A program made the position numbers and the translations under genes. The notes under the pieces are model-generated. The model saw only the letters and a list, made by a program, of their open reading frames with translations, searched no databases and was not told the origin of the DNA. DNA of 64,000 nucleotides from CAVRQM01 sp965246915 (lineage in GTDB: Bacteria; Pseudomonadota; Alphaproteobacteria; Acetobacterales; Acetobacteraceae), in assembly GCA_965246915.1 (NCBI GenBank), contig CBDFGB010000016.1, positions 106,473-170,472 on the forward strand, written 5' to 3'. Within the stretch, counting starts at the first letter, position 1, and each line of letters starts with the position of its first letter. Positions 9,489 through 17,011 of this stretch are shown here, one piece after another.

Positions 9489-10292
9489 TTACGCGGCGGC
9501 AGGCTGCTCGACGGGCGCGGGAACCACGGGTGGCGGCTCGTTCTCGGGCAGCGCCTCGACCGGCAAATCCTCCGCGGCCCCGATATCGCGGCCGCTGGCC
9601 ATCATCTCGGCGCTGATGCCGTCCAGCACCGCGCCGGCCACCAGATCGCAATACATGGTGATCGCACGTATTGCGTCGTCGTTGCCGGGGATCGGGAACG
9701 TGACGCCCTGCGGGTCGGAGTTGCTGTCGAGGATCGCGACGACCGGAATGCCCAGCTTGGTGGCTTCCTCGACCGCGAGCTTCTCCTTGTTCGTGTCGAT
9801 AATGAACAGGATATCCGGCAGGCCGCCCATCTCTTTGATGCCGCCCAGCGCCCGTTCGAGCTTCTCGCGATCACGCGTTCGGTCCAGCACCTCCTTCTTC
9901 GTGAGGCCGGTGGTGTCGCCCGCCAACATTTCGTCGATCTGACGCAGTCGCTTGATGCTGCCGGTGATCGTCTTCCAGTTCGTCAGCATGCCGCCGAGCC
10001 AACGGTGGTTCACGTAGTACTGACCGCAGCGCTTGGCGGCATCGGCGACATGCTCGGCCGCGGCGCGCTTGGTGCCGACGAACAGGACCCGACCGCCGGC
10101 CGCGGTGACGTCGCGCAGCGCGCGCAGGGCCCGGTCCAGCAACGGCACGGTCTGCTGCAGGTCGATGATGTGCACCTGATTGCGCACGCCGAAAAGATAC
10201 GGCTCCATGCGCGGGTTCCAGCGCCGAGTATGGTGGCCGAAATGCACGCCAGCCTCGAGAAGCTGACGCATGGTAAAGTCGGGCATCGCCAT
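9489..10292 (-). CDS. rpsB: 30S ribosomal protein S2
   Basis: Structural protein of the small subunit head that helps recruit S1. The two family signatures are present: LLEAGVHFGHHTRRWNPRM near the N-terminus and the region PDILFIIDTNKEKLAVEEA in the middle. IPVVAILDSNSDP marks the C-terminal core. The last about 30 residues form a Pro/Ala/Glu-rich tail common in this class. Start ATG at 10292 (MAMPDF) follows GGAAAGGA; ATG 10286 is a possible alternative, and an upstream ATG at 10496 would add 68 unrelated residues. It is the first gene of the minus-strand translation/envelope operon. Confidence 0.96.
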   Translation of the reverse strand: MAMPDFTMRQLLEAGVHFGHHTRRWNPRMEPYLFGVRNQVHIIDLQQTVPLLDRALRALRDVTAAGGRVLFVGTKRAAAEHVADAAKRCGQYYVNHRWLGGMLTNWKTITGSIKRLRQIDEMLAGDTTGLTKKEVLDRTRDREKLERALGGIKEMGGLPDILFIIDTNKEKLAVEEATKLGIPVVAILDSNSDPQGVTFPIPGNDDAIRAITMYCDLVAGAVLDGISAEMMASGRDIGAAEDLPVEALPENEPPPVVPAPVEQPAAA

Positions 10293-10423
10293 CAGCGTGT
10301 CCTTTCCGTCCGTCCGGTTGAGCCTCCGCGGGGCCAGGCCGTGTACGGCACCGGTTCGGCCCATTCGGCCGGAAAGGCGCCCCGCGTGTGGATTACCTTC
10401 AGGACCATCCCGAAGGCGGGCCG

Positions 10424-10452
10424 CGTATGGCTCAACCAGCCGTTTTTGGCAA
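10424..10452 (-). promoter_or_regulatory. Candidate sigma70-like promoter of rpsB
   Basis: On the minus strand TTGCCA (10452-10447) and CATACG (10429-10424) are separated by 17 bases, about 130 bases upstream of the rpsB start. The -35 box matches 5 of 6 and the -10 box only 3 of 6, so this is weak support. A long leader would fit S2 autoregulation known in other bacteria. Confidence 0.3.
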
Positions 10453-10463
10453 GCGATGAGCGG

Positions 10464-10503
10464 GATGACGGAGTGACAGGTCTTGTCGTCTGTCATTCGT
10501 CAT
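10464..10503. repeat. Imperfect inverted repeat between rpsB and the divergent reductase gene
   Basis: The arms ATGACGGAGTGACAG and CTGTCATTCGTCAT are near-perfect inverted copies around a 10-11-base centre. The repeat sits in the divergent spacer, upstream of the candidate rpsB promoter and about 35 bases before the aldo/keto reductase start. It could be an operator or simply a hairpin; nothing distinguishes these. Confidence 0.4.
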
Positions 10504-10536
10504 CCATCTCTGCGTCTCCAGAACGGGAGAACGGCG

Positions 10537-11535
10537 ATGAGCATCGCGACACGACAGCTGGGCCACGGCGGCCCCTTTGTCTCTGCAATCAGCCTTGGCT
10601 GCATGGGAATGTCCGATTTCTACGGCCCGGCGGACCGGATCGAGAGCATCGCGACGATCACCGCCGCGCTCGATGCGGGCGTCACCATGCTCGACACCGG
10701 CGATTTCTACGGCATGGGCGACAACGAGATGCTCGTGCGCGACGCGCTGGCCGGCCGGCCTCGCGACTCTGTGCAGATCGCGGTCAAGTTTGGCGCGCTG
10801 CGTGGTCCAGACGCATCATGGCTCGGCTTCGACGGCCGGCCGGCCGCGGTCAAGAACGCGCTGGCCTATTCGCTGAAACGACTCGGTACGGATTATGTCG
10901 ACATCTACATGCCCTCCCGCCTTGACCCCGACGTGCCGATCGAAGAGACGGTTGGTGCCGTCGCCGACATGGTGGCCGCTGGATACGTCCGCCACATCGG
11001 CCTGTCGGAAGTCGGAAGTGCAACGTTGCGACGGGCGCAGGCGACGCATCCCATCGCCGCATTGCAGATCGAGTACTCGCTGATGAGCCGCGGGATCGAG
11101 GCGGACATTCTGCCGACGGCTCGTGAGCTGGGGATTGGCATCACGGCCTATGGCGTGCTCGCGAAAGGCATGATCGCCGGCAGCGCCGTCACCGAGACGG
11201 GGGACTTCCGCGGGCACTCGCCGCGCTTTCAGGGCGAAAATCTGGCACGCAACCAGTCGCTGGTCGACGAACTCGCGAAGGTCGCAACTGACCTGGGCCA
11301 CACCCCGGCGCAAGTGGCGATCGCGTGGGTGCTTTCGCGGGGAACGGACATCGTACCGCTGGTCGGCGCGCGTCGCCGCGATCGGCTGCAGGAGTCACTG
11401 GGGGCCTTGGACATCGGCCTGTCCCCCGACCAACTTGCCCGCATCGAGGCCGCGATGCCGGCCCACGCCGTCGCCGGAGAACGCTACCCAGCGTTCGCGA
11501 TGGCCAACCTCGACAGCGAGAAGGTGGCTGCCTGA
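10537..11535 (+). CDS. Aldo/keto reductase lacking the catalytic histidine
   Basis: TIM-barrel NADPH-dependent oxidoreductase of the AKR13-like branch. Asp53 and Tyr58 (DTGDFYG) and Lys84 (IAVKFG) of the catalytic tetrad are present. At the position where relatives have an HRxDP segment, this protein has PSRLDP, with Ser127 in place of His. VPIEETVGA, GYVRHIGLSE and the C-terminal NADPH motif IVPLVGARRRDRLQE are intact. The start at 10537 follows GGGAGA by six bases, giving 332 residues; an earlier in-frame ATG at 10483 lacks a site. Its stop overlaps the TetR gene, suggesting the two are co-transcribed and that the regulator may control the reductase. The substrate is unknown. Confidence 0.85.
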   Translation: MSIATRQLGHGGPFVSAISLGCMGMSDFYGPADRIESIATITAALDAGVTMLDTGDFYGMGDNEMLVRDALAGRPRDSVQIAVKFGALRGPDASWLGFDGRPAAVKNALAYSLKRLGTDYVDIYMPSRLDPDVPIEETVGAVADMVAAGYVRHIGLSEVGSATLRRAQATHPIAALQIEYSLMSRGIEADILPTARELGIGITAYGVLAKGMIAGSAVTETGDFRGHSPRFQGENLARNQSLVDELAKVATDLGHTPAQVAIAWVLSRGTDIVPLVGARRRDRLQESLGALDIGLSPDQLARIEAAMPAHAVAGERYPAFAMANLDSEKVAA

Positions 11536-12104
11536 TCGACACGCGCGAGGCCATCCTGGACGCGGCGGAGGAACTCCTCCGCCGCCACGGGCCGGCCAAG
11601 ACCAACGTCGTCGACGTGGCGCGCCGGCTCGGCATGAGCCACGCCAACGTCTATCGCCATTTCGCCAGCAAGGCCGCGCTGCAGGAAGCGGTGGCGGCGC
11701 GCTGGCTGCATCGCATATCCGACCCGCTGGCCGTCATCGCCGAATCGGGTGGCGATGCGGCGGCGCGGCTGGAAGCCTGGGTGTTGGCGTTGACAGAGGC
11801 CAAGCGACGCAAGGTGCTCGATGATCCCGAGATGTTCGCGACCTATCATGCGCTCGCGGAGGCCGCGCGCGCGGTCGTGGATGCTCATGTGACCGAGTTG
11901 ACGCGTCAGTTGGCCATGATTGTCCGTGACGGCGCGGCCGCCGGCGCTTTCATGGTGCGCGACGCCGGGGCTGCCGCGCGCGTGGTGCTGGGCGCCACGA
12001 TGCGGTTCCACCACCCGCACTTCGTCCAGGCAGGGATCGACGAAGCCGATTTGCGCGCGACCCTACGCCTCCTTTTGGCGGGCCTACGTTCCGGCGTCGT
12101 CTGA
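11532..12104 (+). CDS. TetR/AcrR-family transcriptional regulator with probable CTG start
   Basis: The N-terminal helix-turn-helix reads TREAILDAAEELLRRHG, then VVDVARRLGMSHANVYRHFASKAAL, the typical TetR DNA-binding domain. About 120 residues of helical ligand-binding domain follow, ending AGLRSGVV. In the reading frame there is no ATG, GTG or TTG near the domain start. The CTG at 11532 overlaps the reductase stop as CTGA, with GAAGG about seven bases upstream, so I infer a rare CTG start (190 residues). An ATG at 11325 in frame would add 69 Arg/Pro-rich residues from the reductase shadow and is unlikely. It probably represses its own operon; the ligand is unknown. Confidence 0.82.
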   Translation: MIDTREAILDAAEELLRRHGPAKTNVVDVARRLGMSHANVYRHFASKAALQEAVAARWLHRISDPLAVIAESGGDAAARLEAWVLALTEAKRRKVLDDPEMFATYHALAEAARAVVDAHVTELTRQLAMIVRDGAAAGAFMVRDAGAAARVVLGATMRFHHPHFVQAGIDEADLRATLRLLLAGLRSGVV

Positions 12105-12138
12105 GTCCTGCCAAGCAACGAGCTGGCACCGACGCACC

Positions 12139-12187
12139 TTGACGTAAAAATATTGGAGGTCTCTAATCGGTTCTTATGAGGACCGAT
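12139..12187 (+). promoter_or_regulatory. Sigma70-like promoter with overlapping hairpin, upstream of the glycan cluster
   Basis: TTGACG (12139-12144) and TCTAAT (12162-12167) are spaced by exactly 17 bases; each matches the consensus at 5 of 6. An inverted repeat, ATCGGT...ACCGAT (12166-12187), overlaps the end of the -10 box and the expected start site and can form a 9-bp stem with a 4-base loop. The surrounding 12105-12234 spacer is visibly AT-richer than the genes. The promoter would drive 12235-17980. The repeat could be an operator or a 5' leader hairpin. Confidence 0.6.
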
Positions 12188-12234
12188 TTACATTGTAGAC
12201 TCAGATTTGCGTTCGACCCGCGGAGAGGCGACCC

Positions 12235-13428
12235 GTGAGGCGGATGTTCATTTGCGATCCGGTGTGCGTACTGCCGTTTGGTCATAACGCGCCGGCAATG
12301 TCATATTTCCGCTCCTTCTTCCGTCCCGATTTCGAGCGCATCGAATGCTGTGTCGGCCGGCCGTTCGATGCGGTCGCTGCGGCGGAACACGACTTCCGCC
12401 CCTGTTTCAGCTATCTCTACGAAGAGGTCATGCCGCTTGAAGCGTCGGGGTACACGGAGCCGCCCCAGGCAGCCGGAGCCTGGCCGAGCGATGCCGCCTC
12501 CAGCACGGCGAAGGCCGACTACCTGGACGTGATCGCTCGCGACCAGCTTGGACCGGATGATCTGTTCTTCTTACCCAGTGCTGACTTCCATTCCGTTCAC
12601 GGCCTGATCGCGGCGATCCGCACGATTGCGCCGCGCCAGAGCCCACGTATCCTATTGCGACTGATCGGCGTGATGGAAAATGCCGGCCACGTCGTGGTCG
12701 AGCCGCTGCAGCACCTCTGCGCGGCGATCGAGTCGGCGCGCCGCGACGGCTACAGCATTCTCGTCGCCGCCGAGACCCCAGCCTATGCCAGCCATCTCGC
12801 GGGCGTGATGAACGATGTCGCTGTGGCGATGCTGCCATACCCGTTGCTCGGCGACATGCTGCCACCGCCGAGCAGTGACCGTTTCGTCGTGGCGTCGGCG
12901 GGGTCGGCACGGTTCGACAAAGGCTATCTGGACCTAGCGCCGATCATCCGCGACGTGCGTCGTCGCTGCGATGGCATCGACATTCAATTTCGAATCCAGA
13001 GCCTGACGGATCGTCACGTGATCCATCAGCAGAGCTACACCAATCAACTCTATGCGCTGCCCGGGGTCGAGCTTCTGCCGGCGATCCTGTCGGCGTCGGA
13101 AATGCGCAGCCTTTATGAGGGCTGTCACGCCGTCCTGCTCCCCTACGATCACGGCGTCTATCGGCTACGAGGCTCGGCGGTCCTCATGGAGGCGATCGCC
13201 TATGGTCGCTACGCGATCGGCCGCGCCGATCTCGGTTTCTCGAGCCAGATACAATACTATCAGAACGGGGCGGTTTGCGACACGCTCGAACAGTTCGCGA
13301 GCGCCATTATCGAAGTTGCCCGACGGCCCGCTGCTTTGCTGCGGCGACAGCTCGCGCTGGCGCGGGACCGTTATCGCGCCGACACGGCCGGCGCCTATCG
13401 GGCGTGGATGGAGAGCTGCTTTGCCTAG
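12235..13428 (+). CDS. GT-B glycosyltransferase (GT4-like), first gene of the glycan cluster
   Basis: The C-terminal half has the GT4 features: a Rossmann-type start VVASAGSARFDKGYLDL (donor-domain sugar-nucleotide binding with Lys) and the loop LLPYDHGVYRLRGSAVLMEAIAYG, the position of the acidic E-x7-E-like motif. The N-terminal acceptor domain begins with FICDPVCVLPFGHN. No signal peptide or membrane segment, so it is cytosolic or peripheral. The GTG at 12235 follows GGAGAGG by six bases. 397 residues. The next glycosyltransferase starts inside its last codons. Donor and acceptor cannot be told from sequence; given the epimerase at 17012, a GDP-linked sugar is possible. Confidence 0.82.
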   Translation: MRRMFICDPVCVLPFGHNAPAMSYFRSFFRPDFERIECCVGRPFDAVAAAEHDFRPCFSYLYEEVMPLEASGYTEPPQAAGAWPSDAASSTAKADYLDVIARDQLGPDDLFFLPSADFHSVHGLIAAIRTIAPRQSPRILLRLIGVMENAGHVVVEPLQHLCAAIESARRDGYSILVAAETPAYASHLAGVMNDVAVAMLPYPLLGDMLPPPSSDRFVVASAGSARFDKGYLDLAPIIRDVRRRCDGIDIQFRIQSLTDRHVIHQQSYTNQLYALPGVELLPAILSASEMRSLYEGCHAVLLPYDHGVYRLRGSAVLMEAIAYGRYAIGRADLGFSSQIQYYQNGAVCDTLEQFASAIIEVARRPAALLRRQLALARDRYRADTAGAYRAWMESCFA

Positions 13429-15145
13429 CATCCTCTTCGTCGACCACGCATTCCACCGGATCAGCGATTCCAGCCGGTTTTTCGCAGAACTGCTGGCGAG
13501 GCGCTTCGCCGTCACCGAATTGTACGTGACGCCGGATGCACGGCTCGATCTCGACTGGCAGGCGATCGCGGGGCATGACATCGTCATCCTTTGGCAGCTC
13601 GACTATCTGGCGCCGCTCTTTCTCGCACGCGGACACCGCACGGTCGTCGTGCCCATGTACGATGGCTCCGCAAACCTGCCGCAAGTGCATTGGGCGGCGT
13701 CCGGCGGTGCCAGGTTCCTGAATTTCTCCCGCACGTTGCATGAGCGGATCCGTCTGCTGGGACAGCACAGCCTGCTCGCGAAATTCTTTCCGCCGCCCGT
13801 CGAGGAGCAGCGGCTTCCGGACTTCGCGGACCTGCGCGCCTTTCTTTGGCAGCGGCGCCCGGAACAGGGGATCAACGCAGGTCTGCTGGGTCGTCTGTTT
13901 GGGACGCAGCTGAAATCCGTGCATGTTCACGACGTCCCCGACAGCCCGGCCATGGCAGGACGCTTCGCCCCACCGTCGACGATCGGCCGCGCCCACGTCA
14001 CGGTGTCAGCATGGTTTGAGTCGCGGGCGGAATACTATGCCCTGCTTGAAAGTTGCAACGTCTTCGTCTGCCCGCGCTCCGCCGAGGGTATCGGCATGGC
14101 GATGCTCGAAGCCATGGCGCGCGGGATGCTTGTCGTGGCGAACGATCTTCCGGTCCAGAACGAGTATGTCTGCAACTGGGTGAACGGCGTGCTGTTCAAT
14201 ACCGCCTCACCCGGCGAAGCCGATTTCTCTGAGGCGCCACGGATCGCCCGCATGGGATGGCACACTGTGCGGGACGGACATGGACGATGGCTCGCCTCGA
14301 CCGATCGCATTCTCGACTTCATCCGCGACGCGCCTCGCTACCGCGCGGCACCGCCCTGGCTGATCGCGCAACTCGACAGGGAGTTGGTCCCGGCGTATCT
14401 CGCGGGCGGCGAGATCTATGAGCGATTGTTGATCCGCGTGCTGCCCAGCCTGGCGAACCGACAAGAAGTTGCCGATGACGCTGGTGCCACGGCCCTGCGC
14501 ATCGCCACGGCACCGCCTCGGCGTCCGCCAGTGGCCGTCGTGCCCGCCATTACCGACGCCGGAGCGCGCGTAAGCCTTGCCTTCGCCAATGGCGCGGCCC
14601 GCCCGTTGCTGGGAAGCGGCTGGAGCTGGGATGAGGATTTCGGGGTCTGGATCGAAGGAGCCCACGCCCGACTGTCGTTCGCAGCGGCGCTCGGCTTCCG
14701 GGTCGCCAGTCTCGATGTCCGCCTCTCGGCCCTCGCACCGGGCATGTCCGCGAGCGAGACCGCCATTCGCATCACCGTCAACGACATCCACTCGTCGCCG
14801 CCGCTCCTTGTGCAAGGCAGCGAAGCGGCCGAACTGCGGTGCCAGATCCTTCCCGAGGCTCCGTTCGACGGCACCAACTGGACCATCGAATTCACGTGCG
14901 ACCGCGTCCACGAATCGGCAAGCGACCTTCGTCAACTGTCCGTCGCGCTCCTCTCACTCGACATCGAATTCGCGCGCTACGTCGCGCCCATCGAGATCAC
15001 GGAACCCCCGGCACAGTCGCATGTCGACGACGATCTCCTGCACTGGCCGGTTCCCGTCGTCTCACCACGCAAGCGGGAGCGACCGCCCCCGGCCAACGGC
15101 CGGGTGGCCGCGACCCGCAAGCCCAGCGACAGGGTGACCGTATGA
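13421..15145 (+). CDS. GT4-like glycosyltransferase with C-terminal beta-sandwich module
   Basis: Residues 1-330 look like a GT-B glycosyltransferase, starting LPSILFVDHAFHRISDSSRFF. The donor site is VFVCPRSAEGIGMAMLEAMARG, with the E-x7-E pattern. Residues about 380-545 form a separate all-beta module, starting GSGWSWDEDFGVWIEGAHARLSF and containing ITVNDI. Similar modules occur beside glycan-modifying enzymes and probably bind carbohydrate or acceptor. The tail is basic and Pro-rich. The TTG at 13421 has GGAG seven bases upstream and overlaps the previous gene by eight bases. No ATG near the domain start fits; an in-frame ATG at 13052 lies deep in the previous gene. Confidence 0.8.
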   Translation: MPSILFVDHAFHRISDSSRFFAELLARRFAVTELYVTPDARLDLDWQAIAGHDIVILWQLDYLAPLFLARGHRTVVVPMYDGSANLPQVHWAASGGARFLNFSRTLHERIRLLGQHSLLAKFFPPPVEEQRLPDFADLRAFLWQRRPEQGINAGLLGRLFGTQLKSVHVHDVPDSPAMAGRFAPPSTIGRAHVTVSAWFESRAEYYALLESCNVFVCPRSAEGIGMAMLEAMARGMLVVANDLPVQNEYVCNWVNGVLFNTASPGEADFSEAPRIARMGWHTVRDGHGRWLASTDRILDFIRDAPRYRAAPPWLIAQLDRELVPAYLAGGEIYERLLIRVLPSLANRQEVADDAGATALRIATAPPRRPPVAVVPAITDAGARVSLAFANGAARPLLGSGWSWDEDFGVWIEGAHARLSFAAALGFRVASLDVRLSALAPGMSASETAIRITVNDIHSSPPLLVQGSEAAELRCQILPEAPFDGTNWTIEFTCDRVHESASDLRQLSVALLSLDIEFARYVAPIEITEPPAQSHVDDDLLHWPVPVVSPRKRERPPPANGRVAATRKPSDRVTV

Positions 15146-15164
15146 CGTCCCCGGCGGCCATCTA

Positions 15165-16022
15165 ATGCGACGATATCTCTTCGGGAATGTCATCCTGGAC
15201 GCGCCGGACAGCCACAAGATCCGCGAGATCCATAGGCAGGACGTGCTCTATGACCGAGGTTTCGGGGCGATCCTGAAACGCCTGTCCGCTCGTGCGCCTG
15301 ACAGCGTCTTCCTCGATATCGGCGCCAACATCGGGGACACCGCGGCGTTGCTCGCGGCCCACGCCACCAACCCGATCGTCTCGGTCGAGGGGGGCGAGGA
15401 GTTCATCACCTATCTGCGGACCAACGCGGCGCTGATCGGCCCCCAGGTCTCCATCGTCGAGCGCTTCGTGCGCTCCGACAGTCTCGCGGAACATCGGCTG
15501 CACTACAGCTCCGGATCGGGAACGGGAGCGCTACAGCTCGCCAGCGCCGCCCAGAGCGCGGGCCTCGACGACAGTCGGTTCATTTCGGTACGAGACTTGC
15601 TTACGCTGGCGACACAGCGAGGCCCGGGTGTCGGACTCATCAAATCCGATACCGATGGCGTCGATGGCTTCCTCGCCATCGACTATCTGCGCGAGACCGA
15701 CTGTCCGCTGTTCTTCGAATGCGATACGGTGCATCCGGTCGCCGGGCTGCCTAGTCCCTGGCCGATGGTGTTCGACGCGCTGACGGCACGCGGCTACTCG
15801 GTCGTGATCTACGACAATTTCGGGCTGCCGATCTGCGCGGTCCGGGACAATCCCGGCGCGGTTCTGCGCGATTTCTCAGGTTACATTCATATGCAGCACT
15901 GCGTGCAGCCCGTGCGTATCTACTACCTCGACGTCTGGGCGTTCCCGCCGTCAGCGTCCGACCTGTTCGAGGACGTCGCGCGAGATCTGCGGGATCGCAT
16001 GCTACGTCCCCACGCATTCTAG
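15165..16022 (+). CDS. FkbM-family SAM-dependent methyltransferase
   Basis: Probable O-methyltransferase acting on a sugar hydroxyl. The SAM-binding motif I reads VFLDIGANIGDTA (residues 48-60), followed by an acidic end of strand 2 (VSVEGG). The FkbM signature appears in the variant form IKSDTDGVD (residues 159-167) instead of the more frequent IKIDVEG. 285 residues, no membrane segment. It starts 19 bases after the second glycosyltransferase and ends 13 bases before the sulfotransferase, so all are one transcription unit. FkbM enzymes in polysaccharide loci usually cap or decorate glycan chains. Confidence 0.85.
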   Translation: MRRYLFGNVILDAPDSHKIREIHRQDVLYDRGFGAILKRLSARAPDSVFLDIGANIGDTAALLAAHATNPIVSVEGGEEFITYLRTNAALIGPQVSIVERFVRSDSLAEHRLHYSSGSGTGALQLASAAQSAGLDDSRFISVRDLLTLATQRGPGVGLIKSDTDGVDGFLAIDYLRETDCPLFFECDTVHPVAGLPSPWPMVFDALTARGYSVVIYDNFGLPICAVRDNPGAVLRDFSGYIHMQHCVQPVRIYYLDVWAFPPSASDLFEDVARDLRDRMLRPHAF

Positions 16023-16035
16023 CCGGTTGAGTGGC

Positions 16036-16968
16036 ATGAAAGATCGCAGCGTCCTGTTGTTCGGGCTGCATCGGGGCGGCAGTTCCATCGCCGCCCGGTT
16101 ACTGCAGATACTTCTCGGCGGAGCGGGCTATCGCGTGGTCGATGACGGTGAACGTTACTACAATGCCGGCTATGTCGCGGACGACATCCCACAGTCGGTC
16201 TTCCAGGCACTGGAATCTAGCGGCGTCTGCTACGGACCGTTCCGTGAATATCCGGTCACGATGCACTTGGCCGACATTTCAGCGCTGACCCGGATCATCG
16301 TCGTGCGCGATCCACGCGACTGTCTCGTCTCCGCCTATTTCGCCTGGCAGGGTCTTCATGACAGCGCCGACCGGCTCCGCAAGCTCGACCAGCTTCCGAC
16401 CCAGCGTGACGCTATCGACTCGGTCGACGATTACTGTATCCGCAATGCCTATCACGTACGGGACCGTATCGAGTCATTACGCCTGTTGTGTCTCCACTAT
16501 CCGGACACGCTGGTGTTTCGCTATGAGGACATCTTTGTCGATCCCGCCCGCTGGCTGCACGTTCTGATTGGGAAGTTGGGCGTCGAGGTGCCGACAGCTT
16601 CGGTTGATCAAGCTCGAATCGAGGCGGTGTTCGAACCCGCGTTCGAGGATCCAAAGCGACATCGTCGCCAAGGGCGTCCCGGAGACCATCACCGCAAGCT
16701 GTCGCGGCAGACCTGTCTGCATTTGACCGAAGTGTTCGAAAAGCAGCTGACCTTCTTCGCGTATGACGGCGTCCGGCCGGGCATGGCTGCCCGCGGGGTG
16801 AGCGCAGACCTCGTTCCATGCTCGCAATTCGATGCGCGCGACGAGATCGCCGCGTTGAAGCGGATCATCGCCGAACTGCAAACGGAGAACGGCTTCAGAA
16901 TCGACGAGATCGCGCAACTAAAGGCCGAGCTCGAGCCGGCCTTGTCTCAGCCCGAAATGCAGCATTGA
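16036..16968 (+). CDS. Sulfotransferase-like protein with C-terminal coiled coil
   Basis: The N-terminus has a P-loop-like 5'-phosphosulfate-binding motif, GLHRGGSS (residues 10-17). RDPRDCLVSAYF (91-102) is the 3'-phosphate motif of PAPS-dependent sulfotransferases. VFRYEDIFVDPARWL is the later conserved segment of the same family. Residues about 270-305 (ALKRIIAELQTENGFRI) are a predicted coiled coil. The likely role is transfer of sulfate from PAPS to a sugar of the cluster's glycan. The ATG at 16036 is chosen; a TTG nine bases upstream is in frame. No PAPS-synthesis genes are in this window. Confidence 0.78.
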   Translation: MKDRSVLLFGLHRGGSSIAARLLQILLGGAGYRVVDDGERYYNAGYVADDIPQSVFQALESSGVCYGPFREYPVTMHLADISALTRIIVVRDPRDCLVSAYFAWQGLHDSADRLRKLDQLPTQRDAIDSVDDYCIRNAYHVRDRIESLRLLCLHYPDTLVFRYEDIFVDPARWLHVLIGKLGVEVPTASVDQARIEAVFEPAFEDPKRHRRQGRPGDHHRKLSRQTCLHLTEVFEKQLTFFAYDGVRPGMAARGVSADLVPCSQFDARDEIAALKRIIAELQTENGFRIDEIAQLKAELEPALSQPEMQH

Positions 16969-17011
16969 CCTCGGACAGTCGCCGGACGGTTTCAATCTCG
17001 GGAGAACTCGA

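Noticed and set aside
8616..10925. 769-codon open frame on the plus strand across tsf and rpsB
   Set aside because: It is antisense to two unmistakable translation genes; its Arg/His/Leu-rich composition is the usual shadow of GC-rich coding DNA and it has no domain.
13052..13420. Long upstream extension of the second glycosyltransferase
   Set aside because: Lies wholly within the first glycosyltransferase, rich in Arg/Ser/Ala without similarity; the TTG with GGAG at 13421 fits the fold start.
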